A stretch of 11,482 nt of DNA from JANRLJ01 sp034437895 (GTDB lineage: Bacteria; Chloroflexota; Anaerolineae; Aggregatilineales; Phototrophicaceae). The notes beneath the pieces were generated by a model. It saw only the letters and a program-made list of their open reading frames with translations, was not told where the DNA came from and did not search any database. This document shows positions 1 to 6,782 of this stretch, one piece after another (the first letter of the stretch is position 1; the number at the start of each line of letters is the position of its first letter). Both the position numbers and the translations under genes were made by a program. The stretch is taken from the NCBI GenBank assembly GCA_034437895.1, contig DAOTTO010000396.1, positions 1 through 11,482 of the forward strand, given 5' to 3'.

Positions 1-1216
1 CACATAAATCAAAAAGACTGCTGGTAGTGGCGGAAAAAGCATCACGTAAAGCGGGATTCAATTCCTCGGCGCTGGTTAAAGCATCTTGTTCATCGGCAAA
101 GCGGAGTTCCTCACCACACTGAATCGAATAATACATCCCCTCCGTTAAGCCAATCGAACGATCATAAAAATTCTGCGCCAGAAATGATAGTTCGCTTTCA
201 TCCCCATGCACCAATCGATCAATAAAGGCGGGTATGGTGGGAATGATATTTTTGACATAAAGATCGCCAAAGACGGTGCTGGCAATCATCTCTCCCGTCA
301 CATAGGTATTAAAGCGAAAACCATAATCGGTATGAGTCGTTTCAATCGGTACGGGAGAGTCGTTCAGCCGATTGATCAAATCGTAAAACGCTTTTTCCAG
401 ATGTGGATAGGCTTCCGCGCAGGCCGAATCCGCCGCGCACGAGTCGAACAGAAGATCAAATGCCCGCTGTTGATTGGCGGCACGCTCGGTATAAAGATTG
501 GCTTGCAGGGGATATACTGAATCGAGCATGACGCTGCGAATACCTTCGGGAAAATCACGTATCGTCGTTAATGCCAATTTCGTACCGTAAGACACGCCGA
601 ACAAATTCCATTCTTCGTAACCGAGCGCGAGTCGTATATCCGCTACATCCGCTGCATTTTGGGCTGTGGTGTAAACGGTCAAATCCTCGCCAGAATCGAT
701 GAGCGTCTGTTGGCAGTCCAAGATTGCAGCAGTATCATCCTGTGCGGCTTCTTGCGCGGAACGTAGTCGCGCCGCATCTTGATAATTGCGTTCCAGCAAA
801 TCAGGGCAATTCAACGACGGCTCGGAAAGGCCGACACCGCGTTGATCGAACATAATAAAATCGCGTGTTTCCAGAAAAGCGCGATAATTCTGCCGGAAAG
901 TAAAAGGCAGATATTCCAAAGTGCTGCCGCCGGGACCGCCTGTTAAGCTAATGATTGGGTCGGGCGCGGGCGTATCGCTAGTGCTATGCAAAATCGCCAG
1001 CGCGAGGCGGATTGTTTCGCCTTCGGGATTGCTATGATCTTCCGGCACGACTATATAACCACAGGTGACATCAACCCCTGCCGGAGTGCTGTAATTGCAG
1101 GAAGATTCTTCAAAACGCGGCACAATTTCGGCTTGCGCTTCTTGCGCTTGTAAAAATCGCCCACCCAAACCTAAACACACGACCACTAAGGCTAAAACGC
1201 TCATATGACAACGCAT
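1..1216 (-). CDS. Secreted TAP-like alpha/beta hydrolase (peptidase S33 type), 3' end cut by window
   Basis: This is the N-terminal 405 residues of a protein whose reading frame is still open at base 1. It begins with a hydrophobic signal peptide (about residues 5-28, likely cleaved near AQA). The mature start (Cys40 to about 78) resembles the beginning of tripeptidyl-aminopeptidase-like S33 hydrolases (CGYIVVPEDHSNP). An oxyanion-hole loop GGPGGS lies at 93-98, FDQRGVGLSEP at 123-133, and the nucleophile elbow GVSYG at 207-211, giving Ser209 as the nucleophile. The catalytic Asp and His of this family lie further C-terminal, outside the window. Eight cysteines in the mature part fit an exported, disulfide-bonded protein. 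The ATG at 1216 is 20 nt after the stop of the CaiB-like gene, so the two are probably co-transcribed. The Shine-Dalgarno is weak (TAGG), and an ATG four codons later (1204) is possible. By family it should cleave short peptides or esters outside the cell; the substrate is unknown. Confidence 0.85.
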   Translation of the reverse strand, partial: MRCHMSVLALVVVCLGLGGRFLQAQEAQAEIVPRFEESSCNYSTPAGVDVTCGYIVVPEDHSNPEGETIRLALAILHSTSDTPAPDPIISLTGGPGGSTLEYLPFTFRQNYRAFLETRDFIMFDQRGVGLSEPSLNCPDLLERNYQDAARLRSAQEAAQDDTAAILDCQQTLIDSGEDLTVYTTAQNAADVADIRLALGYEEWNLFGVSYGTKLALTTIRDFPEGIRSVMLDSVYPLQANLYTERAANQQRAFDLLFDSCAADSACAEAYPHLEKAFYDLINRLNDSPVPIETTHTDYGFRFNTYVTGEMIASTVFGDLYVKNIIPTIPAFIDRLVHGDESELSFLAQNFYDRSIGLTEGMYYSIQCGEELRFADEQDALTSAEELNPALRDAFSATTSSLFDLC

Positions 1217-1236
1217 ACAATAAACCTATATCACAT

Positions 1237-2406
1237 CTAACTTTGTCGGACGATTCCTGCCGCTGCTAACGATTCAATTTCAGATTCATTAAAACCTGCT
1301 TCGCGTAGGATTAAGTCGGTATGTGCGCCATAACCAGGGATCATGTTCTCCATAACGGGGTCGCTCTCACTGATGCGAACTGGACTCCGCATCCAAGGTG
1401 TGCCATCCTCGAAAACACCAAGCATCCCCCGCGCCCGAAAATGCGGATCATGAGCAATTTCCGACATCGGCGCGACCTTCGTAAAGCAGCAGTCAACGGG
1501 TGCCAACAGCGCGTCCCATGCGTCTGCTGTTTTCAGGGAAAAAATGCCGCTAAGTTCGGTGATTAAGTAGCTTTGGCGTTCCGGGTCTAAATAGCCATTC
1601 ATTAAATCAGGGCGTTCAACCGCTTTGCAAAAGTTTAGCCAGAATTTTTCTTCTAACGCCCCTAACGCCACTGATTTTTCATCACTGGTCTTATAAACAC
1701 GATAACAGGCTTGCCCGCCTGTGAGTGTCCCTTGTCCATTGGGATAAGGATTCTGATCCATTTTCGCCACAGTCAGCGCCTCTACCCAATTATAGAGGGC
1801 AAACGGCAGCGCCGATTCCGCCAAGCCCGTATCAATAAATGCACCCTCGCCGGTACGCTCCCGCCGGAACAGCGCGGCTAAAATACCTGCGAACGCGCTA
1901 TAAGCCCCCGCGATATCGGCGACCTGTCCCCCCATGATTTGCGGTGTTTCCATCGCATCCGTTAAGCCTGCCAGCGAGACATAATTGATGTCATGATTGC
2001 CGTGCATCGCGTATGGCCCGTCCGCGCCCCATCCCGAAAGCGAACAATAAATCAGGCGCGGATTAATCCCTTTGAGCGCATCATAATCACAGTTTAAACG
2101 CGCCATCACGCCCGGACGAAAGCCTTCGATTAGCACGTCGGCGCTTTCAATTAATTTTTTAAGCACATCCTGACCTCTTATTTCTTTAAGGTTCAGAATG
2201 ATACTGCGCTTATTGCGATTATCAGCGCGGAAAAAAACACTTTGACCGTCGATTTGCGGCACCAACCAGCGGGCATAATCGCCGCCATTAGGGTCTTCGA
2301 TCTTAATTACATCTGCGCCCAGATCAACCAGCATCATCGTACTCACTGCGCCAGGGATGAGCCGAGTCAAATCAAGCACACGTATGCCTTGCAGGGGGTG
2401 GGTCAT
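1237..2406 (-). CDS. CaiB/BaiF family protein, alpha-methylacyl-CoA racemase-like
   Basis: A 389-residue cytoplasmic enzyme of the class III CoA-transferase/racemase family, with the usual length. It opens with the family start (PLQGIRVLDLTRLIPGA, then DLGADVIKIEDP) and contains NRNKRSIILNLK and ADVLIEGFRPGV. Residues matching the catalytic set described for mycobacterial alpha-methylacyl-CoA racemase are all present: His138 in NHDINY, Asp164 in QVADIAGAY and Glu252 in GALEEKF. The likely activity is therefore epimerisation of a 2-methylacyl-CoA, although CoA transfer between acyl groups cannot be excluded from sequence. The ATG at 2406 is chosen because AGGAG sits 9 nt upstream. The frame could extend to a TTG at 2436, but the ribosome binding site argues against it. 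It is the first gene of a unit with the downstream hydrolase, divergent from the peptide-transport operon. Confidence 0.9.
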   Translation of the reverse strand: MTHPLQGIRVLDLTRLIPGAVSTMMLVDLGADVIKIEDPNGGDYARWLVPQIDGQSVFFRADNRNKRSIILNLKEIRGQDVLKKLIESADVLIEGFRPGVMARLNCDYDALKGINPRLIYCSLSGWGADGPYAMHGNHDINYVSLAGLTDAMETPQIMGGQVADIAGAYSAFAGILAALFRRERTGEGAFIDTGLAESALPFALYNWVEALTVAKMDQNPYPNGQGTLTGGQACYRVYKTSDEKSVALGALEEKFWLNFCKAVERPDLMNGYLDPERQSYLITELSGIFSLKTADAWDALLAPVDCCFTKVAPMSEIAHDPHFRARGMLGVFEDGTPWMRSPVRISESDPVMENMIPGYGAHTDLILREAGFNESEIESLAAAGIVRQS

Positions 2407-2415
2407 AAAGGTCAT

Positions 2416-2420
2416 CTCCT
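2416..2420 (-). promoter_or_regulatory. Shine-Dalgarno of the CaiB-like gene
   Basis: AGGAG on the minus strand lies 9 nt upstream of the ATG at 2406. It decides the start in favour of 2406 over the in-frame TTG at 2436 or the ATG at 2415. Confidence 0.65.
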
Positions 2421-2507
2421 GATTACAGAGTTTCAATCATGAGGCATTTTAGCCGCTTGTAGGCTGTCTGAATAGTTAAGCGCATATTATGATTGCTTTA
2501 CAACTTT

Positions 2508-2537
2508 TTGGCACGTCACCCTAGAATATGCTACATT
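2508..2537 (+). promoter_or_regulatory. Possible sigma70-type promoter of the peptide-transport operon
   Basis: TTGGCA (2508-2513) and TACATT (2532-2537) are 18 nt apart in the divergent intergenic region, about 70 nt before the solute-binding protein start. The -35 match is good and the -10 match is modest, so this is only a candidate. Promoter consensus in this lineage is not something I can test here. Confidence 0.25.
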
Positions 2538-2594
2538 ATCTGTCACCGCAGTCTAACAATGCGGTTTCAGACAATAGTTGTTTCAAGCAATCTC

Positions 2595-2602
2595 AAAAGG
2601 AG
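2595..2602 (+). promoter_or_regulatory. Shine-Dalgarno of the solute-binding protein gene
   Basis: AAAAGGAG ends 7 nt before the ATG at 2610. It identifies 2610 as the start, which places a clean signal peptide at the N-terminus. An in-frame extension back to a TTG at 2493 adds 39 residues with no signal-like character. Confidence 0.75.
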
Positions 2603-2609
2603 TAAGGTT

Positions 2610-4250
2610 ATGAGATCGAAATTCCGCATTTTGCTCTTGGTGCTGCTCATGGTAGTAGTAACTGGCGCTGTGCTGCCCGTCGCCGGGCAAGATATGATGT
2701 CGCTCGCGGCGGAAAGCTGCGATTACGGCGGTATCATCCAATCTATCGAAGCGGTTGATGAATTGACCGTCCGCTTTACACTCTGCCAAGCAGACCCCGC
2801 TTTTCCGTCTAAAGCAGCCTTTGCCGCTTTCGCCATTCACTCGTCCGATCATCTGGAAGCCACAGCAGGCGGCGGCACGGAACTTGTGCAAAATCCCATC
2901 GGCACCGGCCCCTATAAGCTGGAAACCTGGGACTTAGGCAATGAGCTGATCTTTACCCGATTCGACGAATATTGGGGCGAACCCGCCAACGAAGCCACGT
3001 TGATCTTCCGCTGGAATTCTGAAGCTGCCGCCCGTTTGGTGGAATTACAAGCAGGCACAGCAGACGCGATTGATAACGTCGGCGCGGGTGACTTTGAAGT
3101 CATCACTGGCGACTCCAATCTGCAACTGCTGGAACGCGAAGGCTTGAATGTCTTCTATCTGGGCTTCAACAATACGATTGCGCCGTTTGATAACGTGGCA
3201 GTGCGCCAAGCGATTGCTTACGCCATCGACAAAGAACGCATCGTCGCTAACTTCTATCCGCCCGGCTCGTCGGTGGCTGATCAATTCATGCCGTCCGCCA
3301 TTCCGTCTGGTTATACTCCCGACGTTGCCCCTCTGGGTCTTGATCTGGACATGGCACGTACCCTGCTGGAAGAATCTGGCGTGACCCTGCCGTTAGAAGT
3401 CACCCTCTCCTACCGTGATGTGGTGCGTGGTTATCTGCCCACCCCCGGTGTCGTGGCGACTGATATTCAGGCACAGCTTGCCGAAATCGGCATCAATGTG
3501 ACCATCGAAGTCCGCGAATCTGGCGAATTCATCGCTGCTTCGCAAGCGGGTGAACTTGGCTTCTACCTGCTCGGCTGGGGCGCGGATTATCCTGATGCGA
3601 CCAACTTTCTTGATTATCACTTCGGCGCGAACCAGAACATTCAGTTCGGCGATAAATTTACCGAAATCACCGACCCGCTGTTGGCTGCTTCCCAGCTTTC
3701 TGACTTAGCAGAACGCAACGCCCTTTACACCGTCGCCAACACTGCTATTCGTGACCTCGTGCCGATGATTCCTGTCGCGCATGGTGGTTCCGCAGTGGCT
3801 TACCGCGCGCCCATCGAAGGCGCACAAGCCAGCCCATTGGGTAACGAAAACTTCGCTGTAATGTCTGACCCCGACGATGACATCTTCGTCTGGCTGCAAA
3901 ACGCTGAACCGATTGGCCTCTATTGCGCCGATGAAACCGACGGCGAATCGCTCCGTGCTTGCGAACAGACCAACGAATCGCTGTTGGCCTATGAAATCGG
4001 CGGTACAGCCGTTGTCCCCAGCTTAGCGGAAAGCTATGTCGCCAATGAAGACGCAACCGAATACACCTTCACGCTGCGTTCTGGTGTCCTGTTCCACGAC
4101 GGATCGACCTTTGACGCTAACGATGTTGTGGCGACTTGGTCAGTTCAATGGGACGCTTCTAACCCGCTCCATATTGGTAACACCGGTCAGTTTGAATACT
4201 TTGGCGCACTATTTGGCGCATTCCTGAATGCACCGCCCGCCGAAGGCTAA
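2610..4250 (+). CDS. Peptide ABC transporter solute-binding protein (SBP family 5), circularly permuted
   Basis: A 546-residue exported binding protein that should capture peptides (or nickel/sugar-like ligands, as in related members) for the permeases downstream. Residues 1-26 form a signal peptide (RSKFRILLLVLL... ending VAG) with no lipobox cysteine, so membrane anchoring is not explained. The order of the mature domain is unusual. Residues 46-58 (IEAVDELTVRFTL), 95-104 (NPIGTGPYKL) and 184-207 (LGFNNTIAPFDNVAVRQAI...) are blocks normally found after the first 150-200 residues of the family, yet they come first here. The normally N-terminal blocks form the C-terminus: EPIGL (433-437), ACEQTNESLLAYE (450-462), VVPSLAESY (469-476), TFTLRSGVLFHDGS (486-499) and FDANDVVATW (501-510). 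The protein ends at FGAFLNAPPAEG, the point that would normally lead into the N-terminal block. All family blocks appear once, so the domain looks complete and foldable. First gene of the transport operon. Confidence 0.92.
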   Translation: MRSKFRILLLVLLMVVVTGAVLPVAGQDMMSLAAESCDYGGIIQSIEAVDELTVRFTLCQADPAFPSKAAFAAFAIHSSDHLEATAGGGTELVQNPIGTGPYKLETWDLGNELIFTRFDEYWGEPANEATLIFRWNSEAAARLVELQAGTADAIDNVGAGDFEVITGDSNLQLLEREGLNVFYLGFNNTIAPFDNVAVRQAIAYAIDKERIVANFYPPGSSVADQFMPSAIPSGYTPDVAPLGLDLDMARTLLEESGVTLPLEVTLSYRDVVRGYLPTPGVVATDIQAQLAEIGINVTIEVRESGEFIAASQAGELGFYLLGWGADYPDATNFLDYHFGANQNIQFGDKFTEITDPLLAASQLSDLAERNALYTVANTAIRDLVPMIPVAHGGSAVAYRAPIEGAQASPLGNENFAVMSDPDDDIFVWLQNAEPIGLYCADETDGESLRACEQTNESLLAYEIGGTAVVPSLAESYVANEDATEYTFTLRSGVLFHDGSTFDANDVVATWSVQWDASNPLHIGNTGQFEYFGALFGAFLNAPPAEG

Positions 4251-4275
4251 ATCTGCCTGAGAAGTAAGTTTTTTG

Positions 4276-4302
4276 TAGGGGCGCAGCAGGTTTGCGCCCC
4301 TA
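4276..4302 (+). repeat. Perfect 10-bp stem-loop between binding-protein and permease genes
   Basis: The arm TAGGGGCGCA (4276-4285) is exactly complementary to TGCGCCCCTA (4293-4302) around a 7-nt loop. It lies 25 nt after the binding-protein stop and 36 nt before the permease start. No clear U tract follows on the plus strand (TCCCTTTT), so it is more likely an mRNA-stabilising or attenuating hairpin than a strong terminator. The GC-rich GTAGGGGCGC...GCGCCCCTA form also resembles dispersed palindromic repeats of many bacterial genomes, which a genome-wide search could test. Confidence 0.6.
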
Positions 4303-4337
4303 TCCCTTTTGTCTAACAAGTGATGTCGTAAATCCTT

Positions 4338-5414
4338 ATGTCAAGATTTATCTTCAACCGCCTGCTTTCTGCCATTCCGGTCTTAATCGGCATTTTGGTC
4401 GTCACCTTTGTACTAGGTCGGCTTATCCCTGGCGATCCGTGCCGAGGCATTTTGGGCGAGCGTGCCACCCAAGCCGCCTGTGATGCGTTTTTCGAGCGCA
4501 ACGGACTCAATGAGCCGATTCCGGTGCAGTTCATGATTTACATGCGGAACGTGGCGCAAGGCGATCTCGGCGATTCTTTCCGTTATGGGCGCAGCGTGGT
4601 CGATTTACTGGCGGAACGGATGCCTACCACGATTGAACTCACGTTTGTGGCGTTGATTTTTGCGGTTGCGATTGGTGTTCCGATGGGCATCATTTCTGCT
4701 TATCGGCATAATTCAGCGGTAGATGTCGGTGCGATGATCGGCGCGAATATCGGGGTTTCGATGCCTGTATTCTGGCTCGGTTTGATGCTGGCGTACCTCT
4801 TCAGCGTCGGCCTAAAGGGAACCATCTTTGCACTTCCGCCTTCGGGTCGCTTAACGGCTGGCGCAAGCCCTGAACCCTTTTTTATGGTGTGGAAGCTGGT
4901 GCAAGAACCCGCCGAAGCTGGCAATTTTCTGATCTTTTTATCACGTTTTTATTTATTGAATTCTGTTCTCACGCTCAACTTAGCAGGATTTTGGGACGCG
5001 CTGCGCCATTTAATTCTGCCTGCCGTTACCGTTGGCACGATTCCGTTAGCCATTATCGCCCGTATGACGCGCTCCAGCCTGCTGGAAGTGCTGAATCAGG
5101 ATTACGTCCGCACCGCCCGCGCCAAAGGACTGCGAGAACGTAACGTGATTGTCCGCCATGCTGTCAGGAACGCGCTGCTTCCGGTTGTGACGATTATTGG
5201 CCTGAATTTTGGCTTTCTAGTCAGTGGGGCCGTCCTTACAGAAACGATCTTCGGCTTTACAGGCATCGGCAAGACTCTCTATGATGGAATAACCGCCCGT
5301 GATTATACTCTGGTTCAGGGTGTGACATTGGTCACGGCGATTGCCTTTGTTATTATTAATTTACTCGTTGATTTGATTTACGGTTTTCTCGATCCGCGCA
5401 TACGGCTGACCTAA
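4338..5414 (+). CDS. Peptide ABC transporter permease, DppB type
   Basis: A 358-residue inner-membrane permease of the BPD_transp_1 family, the DppB/OppB half of a peptide importer. The N-terminal RFIFNRLLSAIPVLIGILVV helix and RLIPGDP match the DppB start. GDLGDSFRYGRSV (75-87) precedes the core helices. The EAA cytoplasmic loop that contacts the ATPase is at about 250-270 (EVLNQDYVRTARAKGLRERN). FGFTGIGKTLYDGI follows, and the end is DLIYGFLDPRIRLT, as usual. The stretch 160-220 before the EAA helix is a longer periplasmic region than in the shortest homologues. It is co-directional with the binding-protein gene, 87 nt upstream, and with the DppC-type gene 24 nt downstream. The ATG at 4338 has only a poor Shine-Dalgarno, but the helix start fits it. 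Confidence 0.93.
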   Translation: MSRFIFNRLLSAIPVLIGILVVTFVLGRLIPGDPCRGILGERATQAACDAFFERNGLNEPIPVQFMIYMRNVAQGDLGDSFRYGRSVVDLLAERMPTTIELTFVALIFAVAIGVPMGIISAYRHNSAVDVGAMIGANIGVSMPVFWLGLMLAYLFSVGLKGTIFALPPSGRLTAGASPEPFFMVWKLVQEPAEAGNFLIFLSRFYLLNSVLTLNLAGFWDALRHLILPAVTVGTIPLAIIARMTRSSLLEVLNQDYVRTARAKGLRERNVIVRHAVRNALLPVVTIIGLNFGFLVSGAVLTETIFGFTGIGKTLYDGITARDYTLVQGVTLVTAIAFVIINLLVDLIYGFLDPRIRLT

Positions 5415-5438
5415 AGCGGCAGGGGTTAAAAGAAGTAC

Positions 5439-6392
5439 ATGGAACTCGCAGAAGCGCCTATCAGCCTAAAACAGGCCGAAGCAAAAACAACGTCTGGACG
5501 GAATCAGCTTATCCGCGATACGCTGCGCCGTTTATTTAGAAATCGCTCGGCAGTGATAGGCATGGTCATTATTTCGCTGCTGCTGCTCACGGCAGTCTTT
5601 GCCCCTTTGCTTGCCACACACGATCCCCTCTTGTCGATGATCGGTGTGCCGGGTGAAACCCCGCCTGTTCCGCGCAAAGCCCCTTGTATCCCGCTTTTCG
5701 GCTGCGAAGAACCCACACACTTGATGGGGCTGGACTTAAATGGGCGCGATGTCTTCAGCCGGATTGTGTTTGGGGCGCGGGTTTCTTTGTTCGTCGGATT
5801 TGTCTCGGTCATTTTCGCAGGGACGACGGGGGTATTCATTGGCCTCGTCGCTGGTTATGCAGGTGGTTGGGCGGACAATCTGATTATGCGCTTCATGGAT
5901 GTCCTGCTGGCTTTTCCATCGCTGCTTTTGGCGATTACGATTGTGACGATACGCGGCCCCGGTTTACAAAATGCGCTTCTAGCCATCGGGATTGTCTCGA
6001 TTCCCGTGTATGCCCGTCTGACTCGTGCCAGCGTCCTCGCTGTAAAAGAATTGGAATTCGTCACGGCGGCGCGGGCGATGGGCGCAAGCCATACCCGTAT
6101 CCTTTTTGGGCAAATTTTCCCGAACACCCTTACGCCTTTGATCGTCCAAGCCACACTCGGAATCGGCACAGCCGTCATTGAAGCGGCAGCACTGTCCTTT
6201 TTGGGATTAGGCGCACAGCCGCCCACACCAGAATGGGGGCAAATTCTCGCCGAATCGCGTAATTATGTCTTTACTTCCCCACACATGGTTTTTTTCCCCG
6301 GCATCGCTATCACCATTACTGTATTAGGCTTTAATCTGTTAGGCGATGGATTGCGCGATGCACTTGATCCGCGTTTGCGTGGCAGCAACTAA
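5439..6392 (+). CDS. Peptide ABC transporter permease, DppC type
   Basis: A 317-residue inner-membrane permease, the DppC/OppC partner of the preceding gene. It has a cytoplasmic N-terminus with LRRLFRNRSAVIGMVIISLLL (29-49) as the first helix. The periplasmic loop contains the hallmark HLMGLDLNGRDVFSRIVFGARVSL region (94-117). The EAA loop is at about 204-223 (ELEFVTAARAMGASHTRILF), the family segment AALSFLGLGAQPPTPEWG is at 250-267, and the terminus is GDGLRDALDPRLRG. Two cysteines (83, 89) bracket a short extra stretch of the periplasmic loop. The start lies 24 nt after the DppB-type stop with a weak AAGAAG ribosome binding site. No ATP-binding subunit gene follows, so the importer must borrow ATPases encoded elsewhere. 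Confidence 0.93.
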   Translation: MELAEAPISLKQAEAKTTSGRNQLIRDTLRRLFRNRSAVIGMVIISLLLLTAVFAPLLATHDPLLSMIGVPGETPPVPRKAPCIPLFGCEEPTHLMGLDLNGRDVFSRIVFGARVSLFVGFVSVIFAGTTGVFIGLVAGYAGGWADNLIMRFMDVLLAFPSLLLAITIVTIRGPGLQNALLAIGIVSIPVYARLTRASVLAVKELEFVTAARAMGASHTRILFGQIFPNTLTPLIVQATLGIGTAVIEAAALSFLGLGAQPPTPEWGQILAESRNYVFTSPHMVFFPGIAITITVLGFNLLGDGLRDALDPRLRGSN

Positions 6393-6605
6393 CGCCTCAT
6401 TGCAAGCACTCTAAAAATTACCTAAAAAAAATTATAAAAATCCTCTAAACAAGGATGGTGTCTGAAATCCAATGCTATATAACCCAGCGTTGCTTAAATT
6501 ACACTGTTCCATTTAAGTCATCATCTTCTTTTTTCTTCTTAGCAATCATTTCAATAAAAAACGGTGTGAATCCTCTTTTATTCTATTCAGTTCAGGAGTA
6601 ACACC
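6393..6605 (+). other. AT-rich intergenic region
   Basis: 213 bases between the DppC-type stop and the ferritin-like gene, including A-rich and pyrimidine-rich stretches. No convincing intrinsic terminator for the transport operon and no confident promoter could be found. The only clear signal is AGGAG at 6594-6598, 7 nt before the ATG at 6606. Confidence 0.5.
6594..6598 (+). promoter_or_regulatory. Shine-Dalgarno of the TAT-ferritin-like gene
   Basis: AGGAG sits 7 nt upstream of the ATG at 6606. It shows that translation starts at the twin-arginine leader. The GTG at 6703, which opens the downstream frame, has no such site. Confidence 0.75.
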
Positions 6606-6782
6606 ATGTCAACAGTTTCAAGACGTAAGTTCCTTATCGGTAGCGCCGTAGCAACAGCCGGCGTATCCGCCATCAGCTTCAGCCAACTTTTCGGTTACAG
6701 CCGTGTATTTGGTCAGGGTGAAGGCGACGATCCTCAATCTCGCTGCTACCGCCGAAACATTTGCGTGTACCCATTATTATAA
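6606..6782 (+). other. Out-of-frame TAT signal leader of the ferritin-like gene
   Basis: A 58-codon frame starting at the Shine-Dalgarno-preceded ATG. Its first 42 residues are a textbook twin-arginine leader. The last 16 (rich in Arg, Tyr and Cys) look like out-of-frame reading of the ferritin-like helix. As the sequence stands, this short peptide is all that the best ribosome site would produce. Confidence 0.7.

Noticed and set aside
206..520. 104-codon plus-strand frame at the left end
   Set aside because: Antisense to the alpha/beta hydrolase, whose motifs fill the same region.
2509..2531. Sigma54-like element starting TGGCAC before the transport operon
   Set aside because: The downstream GC element at the required spacing (TTGC-like) is absent.
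2493..2609. In-frame extension of the solute-binding protein from a TTG
   Set aside because: It adds 39 residues before a complete signal peptide, and AAAAGGAG directs initiation to the ATG at 2610.
3745..4056. 103-codon minus-strand frame inside the solute-binding protein
   Set aside because: Arg/His-rich antisense shadow with no start signal; the sense gene explains the region.
2610..4250. Two truncated binding-protein genes fused by misassembly
   Set aside because: Each family block appears once and the two parts complement each other into one full domain with natural ends, which random fusion would hardly give. Reads are still needed for proof.
5684..6181. 165-codon plus-strand frame inside the DppC-type gene
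   Set aside because: It overlaps a clear membrane permease in another frame, is rich in Arg/His/Cys/Trp as expected of a shadow frame, and has no family resemblance.
6703..6729. GTG at 6703 as the genuine start of the ferritin-like gene
   Set aside because: It has no Shine-Dalgarno and would discard a perfect TAT leader that has one. The codons 6703-6729 read as out-of-frame leader.
6720..6740. Programmed frameshifting at the TAT-ferritin junction
   Set aside because: No slippery heptamer, no internal Shine-Dalgarno at a useful distance and no obvious downstream pseudoknot; mutation or sequence error is simpler.
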